Shown here piece by piece: positions 47,587 to 57,117 of a DNA stretch of 64,000 nucleotides. The notes below the pieces were generated by a model. The model did not search any database. It saw only the letters and a program-made list of their open reading frames with translations, and was not told the origin of the DNA. Position numbers and translations under genes: made by a program. How positions within the stretch are numbered: the stretch's first letter is position 1; each line of letters starts with the position of its first letter. The stretch is from Aplectana chamaeleonis (Eukaryota > Nematoda > Chromadorea > Rhabditida > Cosmocercidae). The stretch is from the NCBI GenBank assembly GCA_029168955.1, contig JAPDOI010001053.1:1-64000 (forward strand), written 5' to 3'.

Positions 47587-48543
47587 CTACCACTTGATCC
47601 TTGCAGGACCTGTGAGGTCTGCGCGCTGTTGTTTCGGAGGGCTAACGTGGAGCGTGCAGATGAGTGGACGATGTTGAGTAGCCAACGCCTCATAGGGAAT
47701 CACTTTGGCATCAGTAACTAACGTGCGGTCTTTCCTCCTCACAAGGAAGTAATCGATTTGCGACGAAACGGTTCCACTGTGATACGTTGCTAGCTGAGAG
47801 CACCGCTTTTTATACCATGTATTCAGCAGTATGAGGTCGTGACTACCAGCGTAGTCGAGAATCCGCTCGCCATCGTCATTTCTTCGTCCATAGCCGAACC
47901 CACCATGACTGGGATGTCCATTGCTCGCCTGTCCCACGTGTCCGTTCAAGTCGCCAGCTACAACAAGACAATCTTCTACCGGAACGGCAGCGGTTTCACT
48001 ATCAAGGAGTGCCCAAAAATCATCTTTCGTTCGTGACGAGCAGCCGCTCTGTGGAGCATATGCGCTGAAGAAATGCATCTTGCGAGAATTGATGACAAAA
48101 ATTATTTTCATGAGACGGTCATCGTACCGGAAGACTTCAGCAACAGAATCACGATAGCGCTCAGAAACGATAACTCCAACTCCGTTTGTCGTTCGTGGAC
48201 TGCCGTTGAAGATCAGCTTGTAACCAGCACCAATGTCTTTAGACTTCGCACCAGCCCATCTTGTTTCTTGCACGGCACACACATCCACTCTTCTCTCTTT
48301 GAGTGCAGCTGCGACTTCTGCCGCTCGTCCAGTCATCGATCCCACATTCAGAGTCGCGAATCGTGTGGGAGGTAAGTGTTTCTTGCGAGAATCGCCGCTT
48401 CCACTGAGGACTAGCTTCTTTAACCTACGTCGTCCAGAATTCGTAGGTAACCCTCGCATATTTGGCACGTCGGTCGGGCTCCGACGCGCGTCGCTTCTGG
48501 GGGACGCCCTAGCTATCGTTTGGTTCCTGAAGGCCACGTCCAT
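47587..48543 (-). pseudogene. RTE apurinic-type endonuclease domain
   Basis: The endonuclease of the exonuclease/endonuclease/phosphatase fold that nicks target DNA for insertion. The 318-codon frame starts at the first ATG, 58 bp inside the element. After a variable 60-residue leader the family motifs appear intact: LNVGSM (Asn66), QETRWAG (Glu93), AYAPQSG (Tyr162), GDLNGHVG (Asp198, Asn200), SQIDYFLV (Asp264) and TQHRPLI (His291). The domain itself is undamaged. The frame closes at TAG 47587-47589, where related elements read on into the linker. The endonuclease call is firm, the element family nearly so. Confidence 0.93.
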
Positions 48544-48749
48544 GGTGTTGTGACCCCGGGAGTGTCCCGGATTTTGTTGTCATCGACCGGCTTGTCACTG
48601 CCGCGCCGCGTAAATGAATTTTGCATTTTCGTAAATCGTAAGTTTTCGAGTTCCTCGTATTTCGCAAATCGTAATTCACAATTCCTCAGCAAAACCAAAC
48701 CTCTCCAGCCGCGAAGACCACTGCAAGCTAATGTTTCTAGAGCAGCCAT

Positions 48750-49566
48750 TATACTTATAATCCGAATCACCCCTTTTCGGATATCCGACCGGATATCCTA
48801 GATTCGGATAATCCGATAACGCATTATCTGAATCGAACCAATATCCGTGAAATTTAAAATCGGCATTATCTGAATCGAACCATTATCCGAAGGGTCGAAA
48901 ATTCGGATAAAATCGGATAAAATTCGGGTAAAATTTCGAATAAAATCGGATAATTTTCGGATAAATCGGATAATAGTTGGATAGAATCGGATGAAGTTGC
49001 ACTAGGCCACGCTCATTTTCCGTACCGCCTCCTATTTAGTACATCAACCCAAAATTTTCCTCCTTCCGAAATTGGAAGGGTAGTTGCGGCGTCGAAAAAT
49101 GGGCGTGGTCAAGTGAGATGACCAAGTGGCTAGTTATTCAGTAGAGAAGTTTTTGTATAGTCGCTTTACATACTTTTTACTTGCTAGTTGTCCTGAAAAA
49201 TCTGTGGGTAATAGTGTGCCTACCAACGACGATAGAGTAATCAAGGATTTGTTTTCATATTTTTATTAATATGCCTGTATGAAGATTGAAGTTTGTATGT
49301 GAACATGCTGCAATGCCTTGACTGCCTGGTTTATTTTTTTACCGTTTTGCCTCAACTTTGTTCCGGAAATATCCGAAGTTATCCGAAATTATCTAACCGG
49401 ATATGCGTATCCGGAACATTGGAAAAATTACATTATCTGAATCAATCCATTATCCGAAAATTTAAAAAAGCGCATTATCTGAATCGAACCAATATCCGGA
49501 AAACTTAAAATCGGCATTATCCGAACCGACCCGTTATCCAAAAAATATCTTGGGATAACAAGTATA
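48750..49566. mobile_element. hAT-like element with TATACTT termini and CGGATAA-rich arms
   Basis: 817 bp. Left end TATACTTATAATCCGAA; right end, complemented, TATACTTGTTATCCCAA. Flanks GCAGCCAT (48742-48749) and GTAGCCAG (49567-49574) agree at 6 of 8 positions, consistent with an aged 8-bp duplication. Both subterminal regions are built of degenerate ATCCGAA / CGGATAAAAT motifs (48770-49000 and 49365-49560). The middle has an inverted CCACGCTCATTTTC / GAAAAATGGGCGTGG segment related to the one inside the hAT-like element at 40661-40765. Non-coding. Confidence 0.8.
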
Positions 49567-49783
49567 GTAGCCAGTGTAGATCAGCGAGCTCAATCGCTCC
49601 CGTCCTTATTTCAAGTAACTGTTTCTCTGGAACGGAACGGTTTTGGAAGCTAAAACCCCAGTACTGTCCTTATCTGCCTGACAGCTACATACAGTCTACA
49701 ACAATGGAAGTAGGACCTGGTGATGTTGCGGACTCTTTCTAACTTACTGTAATCTGATTTTGTTATCACTCATTTTTTTCGAA

Positions 49784-49989
49784 ATGACTGAGATTGGTCG
49801 GTGAGTTTTTGTTTCCACTCTCAAATTTTCACCTGTTTTCATTTCTTCCACAGATGTATTCGTATCGATGGAAACACGGATTCACCGTTCTATCACAGCA
49901 GGTTCGGAAAAATGGGTGATACCAATAACAAACTACAGTATGCTAGGACGAGTCCGCAACCTCACCCGGTCCTAATTCCATTGCTGTAG
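49784..49989 (+). CDS. Candidate two-exon small gene (50 codons), doubtful
   Basis: Exon 1 (49784-49800) opens with ATG. A 53-bp interval 49801-49853 has a good donor, GTGAGTTTTTG, and a strong nematode-like acceptor, TTTCATTTCTTCCACAG. Exon 2 (49854-49989) continues the frame to TAG at 49987-49989. The joined product would be 50 residues with no family resemblance, signal peptide or membrane segment. The splice pair is the only positive evidence, and such pairs also arise by chance in AT-rich DNA. It could instead be part of a longer transcript with other exons. The surrounding 49575-50210 is otherwise unassigned. Confidence 0.18.
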
Positions 49990-50214
49990 ACTAGAATAAT
50001 TTCGAAAACGGGAGAAAAATGGTTCCGTTCAAGCCAGCCTATCCCACCGATGGAGCACCTTGTACGGTGACGCAATATTTCACACGACCCAAGCGTGTGA
50101 GAACCCCAAATCGGACGTGCGGTGAATAGGTCAAGATGGTGCTTTGATAGAGTGTGCTTTCAGTGGCTGATCAGAAAAAAAAAGAACTTCTAATGAAATG
50201 ATGATTGTGCATTT

Positions 50215-50433
50215 CAATTCTTCGAATTTCCAAAATTCGAATATCAAAATATTCGAATTCCGAATACTATTCGAAACCGCTTTTTGCGAAGTATTCGAAT
50301 TTCGAATATTATTCAAAAGCCCGTTTTAGAAATATTCGAAATTCGAATACTATTCGAAAACAAAAATTTTCGAATTCTGAATGATTCGAAATTCGAAAAA
50401 TCATTCGAATAATATAATTCGGTCCGAAGTATA
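50215..50433. mobile_element. hAT-like remnant, ATTCGAA-rich, right end only
   Basis: A tract of alternating TTCGAA / ATTCGAAT motifs ends with TTCGGTCCGAAGTATA, the inverted TATACTTCGG terminus also seen at 56598. The left end is not recognisable. Confidence 0.5.
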
Positions 50434-51012
50434 GTGCACAGCTGCTGCATGGCGTCGAAAATTCTATGTTGTACTGCGTCTCTGCTCTTGGATCGATTAC
50501 CAATGGTCCCTGATAACACTATGTAACACGATTTTTGTTATTGGCTCCTAAGTGTTATATTTCGATTGCTTATGTCTGAAGTCTGTGAAAAAATGATCTT
50601 ATTGAGAACAAACTTCGCTTACACTACAACAGCACAAAGAAAACCTGTTTTTTTTGTAAAAATAGAAAGATTTTTATTCCTTTTCGGCATTATGAATAGG
50701 TAAAAACAACAAATGCACAAGGAATAGACAAACACAGTCCGAAAGCACTCAACAAGGTCCAGAAATGTGTAGATTTTCTAGACTTACGATTCTTCTGTGA
50801 ATCACCCTCTCGAAGTTGCACCCAAATGTAGTCCCCCCTTATGGTTTCGTTATACTGTTTTGGTAACGACTGCCCGAGACTAAGATCAGGGCTGGTATAT
50901 CCGTTGGACCACAGATCAAGAGGATCATAAAATATGACGATTTCGCAGCACTGTTGAACAGGACGGAGAGAGCGACTTGGAGCAGTTTCGTTGCAGTTCT
51001 TCACGGTTCCCT

Positions 51013-51404
51013 GGCATGCGGATCGAATCCACACCGCGGGTGTGGCTAAGGAGCAGTTCGGCTAGCACACGTGACGCGCGACGGAAAGGCGCTGTGCGCG
51101 CTCATCGTCCTTGGGGCGCGTTAACCGAGGACCTCCGAAAAAAGTAGTCGTTGTCCCATTGTAGCCGTCCCCCTTTATCATTTTTGCATTTCATTCATGT
51201 TTTTTTGTTTCTAATGTGCTTTTTTAGACGCAATGCTTCTCGTACATACCATCGTTTCAATGGAATTCGCAACTTTTTTGAGAGCCCTTGATTAACGCGC
51301 CCCAAGGACGATGAGCGCGCACAGCGTTTTACCGCCGCGCGCGTCGTATGTACCAGCCGAACTGCTCCTTAGCCACACCCGCGGTGTGGATTCGATCCAC
51401 ATGC
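51013..51404. mobile_element. Foldback element with 11-bp target duplication
   Basis: About 392 bp with inverted arms of about 110 bp (51013-51124 and 51292-51404). The arms contain GGATCGAATCCACACCGCGG and TGTGGCTAAGGAGCAGTTCG. It is flanked by identical CACGGTTCCCT (51002-51012 and 51405-51415). The loop (about 51125-51291) is AT-rich. A 9-11 bp duplication with long arms would fit a Mutator-like foldback, which is an inference. Confidence 0.85.
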
Positions 51405-51668
51405 CACGGTTCCCTAGGTGATCACAAAGCTGAAAGCTATGTGGAGTTGGTGCACTCTCATAAAGAATTACGCCTAAATGGGATGCAGAATGTCTCTGAA
51501 AGTCCATATCATTGATTCGCAGTTTGAAAAATTCAACGAGCAAGGCGAGCCCTTTCATCAAGATATATTGGATTTTGAACGTCTTTACCAAGGACAGTAT
51601 AACGAAACATGATGAGGGACTATATTTGGGTGCAACTTCGAGGGAGTGATTCACACTACAATCGTTAA

Positions 51669-52152
51669 AGGCAGCAGACACGCTCGAAAAAGTTGTTGAG
51701 ATAACTACATTAGTGGGGTCGTGCAGGCCCTAGAAGAGCCCTCACGAGGTTGCAGGCGTTAAAAACGAGTCTAAATGACCGTATTTGAGCCGTAGTCAGT
51801 CACGAAATCATCCTTGCTCCGCCCATCGATATGGGCTCCGCCCCTCCATACAGGTATTCAATGCTCGATTGCGGCCACTTTAGATTACTTTTTAGGCTTC
51901 TACGGCGTAAGCATTCCAGAAAGGGCCGTACGAGTACATTAGCGTCATTATCCCAACAAATTTGTAACTAGCTCCTATATTTCAGCCAGTGCCGTACAAC
52001 TCGTCCGTTTCTGGGCCAATATAGAACGTACCGTTATATCTTAATATCCGTCGATTTGCTTTCGTATTTTTCGTTATTTCTGAATACTAACAGCTTCAGA
52101 CCTTCAGGTTAATCCATAAAATTGATATCATTTTTGAGCGTGTCTGCTGCCT
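51669..52152. mobile_element. Family B TTAA MITE
   Basis: 484 bp with intact TTAA on both sides (51665-51668 and 52153-52156). Left end AGGCAGCAGACACGCTCG; right end TTGAGCGTGTCTGCTGCCT. It sits in the right arm of the CACTA-like element. The corresponding left arm at about 50785-50800 lacks it. Confidence 0.93.
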
Positions 52153-52770
52153 TTAAACTAGAAAATCTACACATTTCTGAGCCTGGTCGAGTGGTCTCCG
52201 ACTGTGTTGGTCCATTCTTTGTGCATTTTTTGTTTCTACCTAATCATAGTGCCGAAAATGAATAAAAATCTTTATATTTTAACGAAGAAAAAAAAACGAT
52301 TTTTCTTCGTGCTGTCGTCGTGTAAGCGAAATTTAAGCTTAATGAAGTCATTTTTCACACACATTAGACATAAACAATTGAATTATAACACTCAGAAGCC
52401 AGGAACGAAAATTGTCTTACATAAACACGCGATTTTCCAAACTTCATTGTACAAGTCACAAAAGCGAAGTTTCTCTGGAATACAGTGAATTCCTGTCTGT
52501 TCTAGACCTAGTGGGTTAGAAAAACACAATTTCAACCCAGGAACAGAAAAAAAGAAAATTTGTTACATAGTGTAATCGCACCGTCGTCTCCGCGAGCAAC
52601 GGTGCCACTTCGACCTATTATAAATTGACATCCATCTAGTTTTTGGCCACACCTCCACCGCTCTACCAGTAGGAACTATGTAGAATCGCTGCTTCTGCGA
52701 GACCGGTGCAGCAGCGAGAGCACCAGTAGCTGCGGCAGAAACCCCAGTGACGCACTACAACCAACACTTG

Positions 52771-52977
52771 GGCCAATGGTATATTTCTGCACAATACGGC
52801 CGTGTCGCTATGCACAGGGACAGCGAACACCTGTAGCTAACGCGACACTGCCGGCAACAGTCACCGGCACATTTGCAGTATTTCAGCCCTCCGCGACACG
52901 GACCCTCAATGCCGCTGCGATTTATGTTATGTGAAAATACTGTCGCTCATGACAGCGACAAAGTATCCCACTGACCT
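52771..52977. repeat. GC-rich repeat E, copy 2
   Basis: Starts GGCCAATGGTATATTTC and ends AAGTATCCCACTGACC, imperfectly inverted. The interior shares GTGTCGCTATGCACAGGGACAG and CATTTGCAGTATTTCAGCCC with the other copies. Confidence 0.7.
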
Positions 52978-53655
52978 TATGCCGCTGCTCTGTGCGTCGT
53001 GTCGGTTCCGTCGCGGAGGAGAAAAACATACTCTTTTTCCATCCATCGCGATCGTTGCGCGCTCACATTGTCTTATGTGAACTAATTTTTTATCAGTCAA
53101 TGATTAGTGGATGTTGGGTTGCGACCACATGGGAATGACCTGCTGTGGGAAGAACAAGGAAAACCTTGCTGTGGTCGATCCCCTTTTCCTTCCCCTAATC
53201 TATGGATGTTCCAAAATTGTATCGGGGGATTTCCCGCTCTCGTTTTCAGGAATTCACAGTAGAGACGTGAGTAGGAAACCACTCGGTGCGCTCTGACTTT
53301 GAAGCCACCACGCCCGGCCGGGGGAGGATCGAAAAGCGAAAGCGGCCATCGGCAGATGGAGGGAGGATCAAGGTCTAGCTAAGTAGTCACCACGGCACAT
53401 ACTGGGATTTCAGAAAACGGTCTTCTTCGGCCGTAGTGGAAATAAAAATAGGCCATTAAAAAATTGCAATTTCACTGGAAGCGCCTGGGTAGATCAATAT
53501 CAAGCAAGGAGTGCAAGAGACTGAAACGTTGAATCAAGAAAAAATAAAGCAAATGTAAGCAGTGAAGGAGCCTTGATACCATCTGAGTTCTGTTTTCCAG
53601 AAAACTTGAGGACAAATCTTGTTTTTAACAAAGGTATGCCTCGTTTGCTTATACC
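52978..53655. other. Unassigned spacer
   Basis: No gene, RNA or repeat boundary recognised. Two 61-codon frames overlap on opposite strands near 53100-53296 without any family resemblance. Confidence 0.4.
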
Positions 53656-53659
53656 TTAA

Positions 53660-54206
53660 AGGCAGCAGACACGCTCAAGAAAGTTATTGAGATAATTACG
53701 GAAATAGAATCGCATTGCTCGAAACGCAACGCCTACGCATTTCGAAGCGTCAAAAACGACCCACGATGCCGCTGCACGAGTGAGAAAGTAGCCCCTGTAT
53801 TTGTGTCCTCCTCTGAAACAGGGATGCTGGGTCATGAGCCAAAAAACCAGATTTTTCGGAAGACTTGATGCAACGAAAATGTGAATTATGCATGAGATCA
53901 CCATGTTTGAGGTGGCCGCGCAGGTGAACAGGTGAATCGTTTTGCGGAACCGGCGAAAAAATTGCGGAACCTAAAAAGTTAAGGGGCTAAACCAATTCAG
54001 ACGACCAAATTTTCGACATTGGTGTATTACACAAGACACACCGGACAGACGTGAAAAAAAGGAAGCTGAATGTTACGGGATTTTCAAACGAGTTTTTCTC
54101 CGAAACCTGCGTGTTTTGGGTGGCTTCTTCGCGATATATCACAACCTGGTAGACCTACCTGCCCAAAATTTAAAAAAGAATACGGTTTTTCGCGCGTACG
54201 CTGCCT
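53660..54206. mobile_element. Family B TTAA MITE abutting another MITE
   Basis: 547 bp. TTAA at 53656-53659, then AGGCAGCAGACACGCTCAAG. The right end CGCGCGTACGCTGCCT is followed by TTAA at 54207-54210. The next base begins a family A left end, so the two elements share a single TTAA. Confidence 0.82.
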
Positions 54207-54210
54207 TTAA

Positions 54211-54780
54211 AGGCAGTGGTCACAATGAAAAACGTTATGGAAAAAACTAGAAAAATCAGCTTAGATATAAAACAGCTCAAAAACTATGAAGGTAGCGCGG
54301 TGAAAAACGAGCTAGAATTAGAGTTATTAAGACCCTAAATTTCCAGTTTGTGAACACGTGCACAGAAAGATCACAGTCTCATGCCAAGCAGTCAAAAATC
54401 ATCGACACTCAGAGGAAGAAATAAATGCAAATTTACCTGATAAAACAGTTGAACAATGAAAGTAAGCACTTCAACCAATGTTTTTGACTAGATGTGTACA
54501 TAAATCCGAAAGTTCATTGATTGAAATTCAAGTTCAAGCCAGCTGATGTTCTTGATATTAGAGATCATCGATGCCGATGATGTGGGGTGGACTCGTCCAC
54601 CATCAAAAGACAAGAAAGTTCAGGCTTCGAATTTGGCCCAGAACAGCTATTTTTTCGCGATTTTTTCTCATAGGTTCTACTACTCTATACCAAGAAAAGG
54701 GTTTAGAGAGGCTGCCTTCAAGGTATTTCTTGAGATGTGGCCGGGGATGAATCGGTTGTGTTAACTCTAACTCGAAGTTG
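54211..54780. mobile_element. Family A-like left end followed by unassigned sequence
   Basis: AGGCAGTGGTCACAATGAAAAACG at 54211 is a family A-type terminus. No matching right end was found, and the sequence beyond about 54300 is not recognised. Confidence 0.5.
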
Positions 54781-54789
54781 TATGGGAGT

Positions 54790-55010
54790 AAAGCATGTGC
54801 ACGCTTAGAAGCGGAGAACTCTTCATGCTGATTATGACTGGGCTTGTAGCTACCCGAGTGGACCACTTCGAGAAATGTTACCACACGGTGCTCGCCACAA
54901 CAGAGAGCAGCAGCTGAGGAGACGAACGGAGAACGAGGGCAGCACGTGCTCCTCAAGCTGGAGCTCGTCCACTTGTGCTGCCCTCGTTGTTCTCGTGGAG
55001 CTGAGTGCCA
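54790..55010. repeat. Dispersed repeat F, copy 1
   Basis: Shares CTCCATGCTGATT-type sequence, TGGACCACTTCGAG, AATGTTACCACAC and ACGAGGGCAGCACGTGCT with 55622-55910. Around 54937-54987 it forms an inverted repeat (ACGAGGGCAGCAC / GTGCTGCCCTCGT). Confidence 0.75.
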
Positions 55011-55067
55011 ATTGTGCCCCATTGCAACCCACGATCGTTCAAGATGGAGACCGATTGTCTTGTTTAA

Positions 55068-55551
55068 AGGCAGTGTCCACGATAAAAACCATGTCTGTTT
55101 TTTGGTGGAGATCGGCAGCTGCAGGGCCTAGCGCAACCCCAACGTTGAAAAAACTAAGAAAAATGAGCGCGAAACGGTCCCCTACGGGCCCAAAGTTGGA
55201 CACCCGTCAGCTCCTCACCCCCAGATGCACTTTCCACGCCCACCGACGTGAACAAATGAATGCGCGAGATTGTGAGATGAGCGATGGTTTCCGATCAAAA
55301 GCCCCGTTCTCCCCTTCATTCTCAAGTTCTCTCCTTACTCAGGTCAGCTCGCATACATCGGCTGCAAAAGACGGAAGTTACAAGCCTCGGACAACTCGTC
55401 CACTATGTTTCCTTACCTCAATTTTTGAGGGGCCATAACTCCGTTCCTAGAAAATCTTGTACGATTCCAAAAACATCATTAGAATCAGCATGGGGCCGTC
55501 TTCAAGATAGGCAAAAAAGCAGAAAAACGATTCTTATCGTGAACACTGCAT
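55068..55551. mobile_element. Family A TTAA MITE
   Basis: 484 bp with TTAA at 55064-55067 and 55552-55555. Left end AGGCAGTGTCCACGATAAAA; right end ATCGTGAACACTGCAT. The interior phrase GATGAGCGATGGTTTCCGATC matches 30076 and 44453. Confidence 0.9.
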
Positions 55552-55621
55552 TTAAACTGTATGCACATTGTTTAGGAGAAAAACAGAAAATGTAAGTTGA
55601 TATATAGATATCCAGAAGTCT

Positions 55622-55910
55622 AAATGTACATGCTCAAAAGAAAGAGCTCTCCATGCTGATTGTTAATATGTTCGCAGCTGTCCAAATGGACCACTTCGAG
55701 CAATGTTACCACACTACGATTGCCACAAAAAAGCAGCATCTGAGGCGACGAATGGAGGACGAGGGCAGCACGTGCTGCTGAGGGCAGCACAAAAGCAGAA
55801 CGTGCTGCTTGAGCAGCAGCTCTTCCCCTCTTGCTGACCTCGCTATCCTCGTGGAGGTGAAAGGTTTTGAGGACGTCGGCAACGGCGTACAATGAACAAA
55901 TAAAAAATAT
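55622..55910 (+). repeat. Dispersed repeat F, copy 2, with A-rich tail
   Basis: Collinear with copy 1. It then continues to GACGTCGGCAACGGCGTACAA and an AACAAATAAAAAAT tail. The tail and the ACGGCGTACAA phrase match 42130-42161, so repeat F looks like a short retroposon. No RNA polymerase III box is clear. Confidence 0.6.
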
Positions 55911-56284
55911 TCATATTTCGGATATTCGGTCTACTCAGAAAACTTTCTAAACTGGGTCACGACATTAAAATATTTGGCCACCGATAAAAAGGTTCCAGAA
56001 TATTCATAGAATGACCGGAATAACTTTGAAAATCCTAATCGTTTTTCTGTGTGGAATTGTGTGAAAAATGAAAAATGTGTGAAAGTTCTGAAGTCTTAGA
56101 TTCTTGGCAAATGCCATATCTCCGAGAAATTTCAAGTCAAAAAAAGTTTTTAAAATATCTTGAAAATTTTTTAAAAATGATTTGGCATGAAATAACCTGA
56201 AATAATAAAAAAGCTAGGAAATTAAGTAAAATGACTAAAAACACGATTTGGCAGTCAATCATAGAGCAACTATTGACAAGAAGT

Positions 56285-56496
56285 GTCAGATGAGAGATCG
56301 GATTTTACAAGCTTCTCCTGAACTTATTAAAGCGAAATCAAGCGTGCAGCGGAAAAAGTAAGCCATTTTTGAAAGCTGTAATAATGAAATCAGCATAGGT
56401 CAAGTTAGGTGAACGCGACGCCCCCTCCATATCATGCTTGACTTTGCTTTGATAAGTTTAACGGGGAAGCTTGTAAAATCCGATCTCTCGTCTGTC
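56285..56496. mobile_element. Short foldback element
   Basis: 212 bp with inverted ends GTCAGATGAGAGATCGGATT and, complemented, GACAGACGAGAGATCGGATT. The match continues for about 60 bp through TTTACAAGCTTC. No target duplication is evident. Confidence 0.75.
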
Positions 56497-56597
56497 ATTT
56501 TTAATATATTCCAAAATAGGTATAATGATATTGTGCCAAACGAGGTTGGTATGTGGATTCTTTAATTGAAGGCCTGTAGGAGCCTGTTGATAGGTGG

Positions 56598-56794
56598 TAT
56601 ACTTCGGCGACCCGATAAAATTTTCGAATACTCGAGTTTTCGACTAACTCGATTTTTCAGAATTTCGAATGGTCGAGTTTTCGACTAACTCGATTTTTCA
56701 AAATTTCGAATAATCGATTAGTCAAATGACTCGATGTCGACTGTTTCAGTCGATACCAAGACTCGATGACTCGACTCGACATAAGTACCTATAT
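56598..56794. mobile_element. hAT-like remnant with TCGA-rich interior
   Basis: Starts TATACTTCGGCGACCCG, continues with degenerate TTCGACTAACTCGAT motifs and ends around CGACATAAGTACCTAT. Flanks ATAGGTGG and ATTAGGTAGG are similar, compatible with a decayed duplication. It lies between the inner arms of the surrounding inverted repeat. Confidence 0.6.
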
Positions 56795-57117
56795 TAGGTA
56801 GGATCCACCTACCAACCTCGTCTGGCACAATATCATTATACCTATTCTACGATGCCAAGTTTTGAAGAAAGGAGAACCTGGAGATTTTTCCAAGAAAATT
56901 TTTAAAAAATTTTTGACTTCTAATTTCTCGGAAATATGACATTGCGAAATCGACACTTTTGCCAGCAAGCTTATTTTTCGGAATCCCTTCATAAAATTGA
57001 ATTGACTGGCTTGAGTAGCTCGTTAGTTGATCGAAGATGCCGTAGTGAGAGCGACGCCATAATTGCGTTCCTCGCACCTTCGTTCGCGCCTCCTTTTACG
57101 ACCGGCCATCTGGGTAG

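Larger units (their letters stand above)
45539..48601 (-). mobile_element. Full-length RTE-type non-LTR retrotransposon with 14-bp target duplication
   Basis: The element is flanked by identical CGCGCCGCGTAAAT at 45525-45538 and 48602-48615, the duplication made by target-primed reverse transcription. On the minus strand it has a 58-bp leader, an endonuclease-reverse transcriptase coding region (48543 to 45550) and a 3-prime end that consists only of GAAGAAGAAG overlapping the stop. The single-polyprotein layout and very short simple-repeat tail fit the RTE clade. The coding region carries several disabling changes, so this copy is dead although it was full-length on arrival. Confidence 0.92.
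50517..52572. mobile_element. CACTA-like element with inverted arms, carrying two nested insertions
   Basis: 2056 bp, starting CACTATGTAACACG and ending TTGTTACATAGTG, flanked by TAA (50514-50516 and 52573-52575). Long imperfect inverted arms run inward: 50517-50870 matches the complement of 51600-52425 once the MITE at 51669-52152 is removed. CACTA ends with a 3-bp duplication are usual for the CACTA/EnSpm superfamily; the assignment is an inference, as no transposase is present. Frames at 50690-51034 and 52204-52488 lie on the arms and are incidental. Confidence 0.75.
56105..56950. repeat. Nested inverted-repeat structure
   Basis: Outer arms 56105-56165 and 56885-56950 are inverted (TCCGAGAAATTTCAAGTCAAAA against TCCGAGAAATTAGAAGTCAAAA). 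Inner arms 56512-56560 and 56801-56851 are also inverted (ATAGGTATAATGATATTGTG). Between them sit a foldback (56285-56496) and a hAT-like remnant (56598-56794). This suggests an old palindromic element that later received insertions. Confidence 0.65.

Noticed and set aside
51370..51412. tRNA-like T-arm (TGTGG-ATTCGAT-CCACA) in the foldback element
   Set aside because: A 5-bp stem with a 7-base loop resembles a T-arm, but no anticodon arm, D-arm or acceptor stem can be drawn around it. It is part of the inverted repeat.
54603..55022. 139-codon minus frame
   Set aside because: It overlaps dispersed repeat F and unrelated upstream sequence, with frames on the other strand of similar length and no family resemblance.
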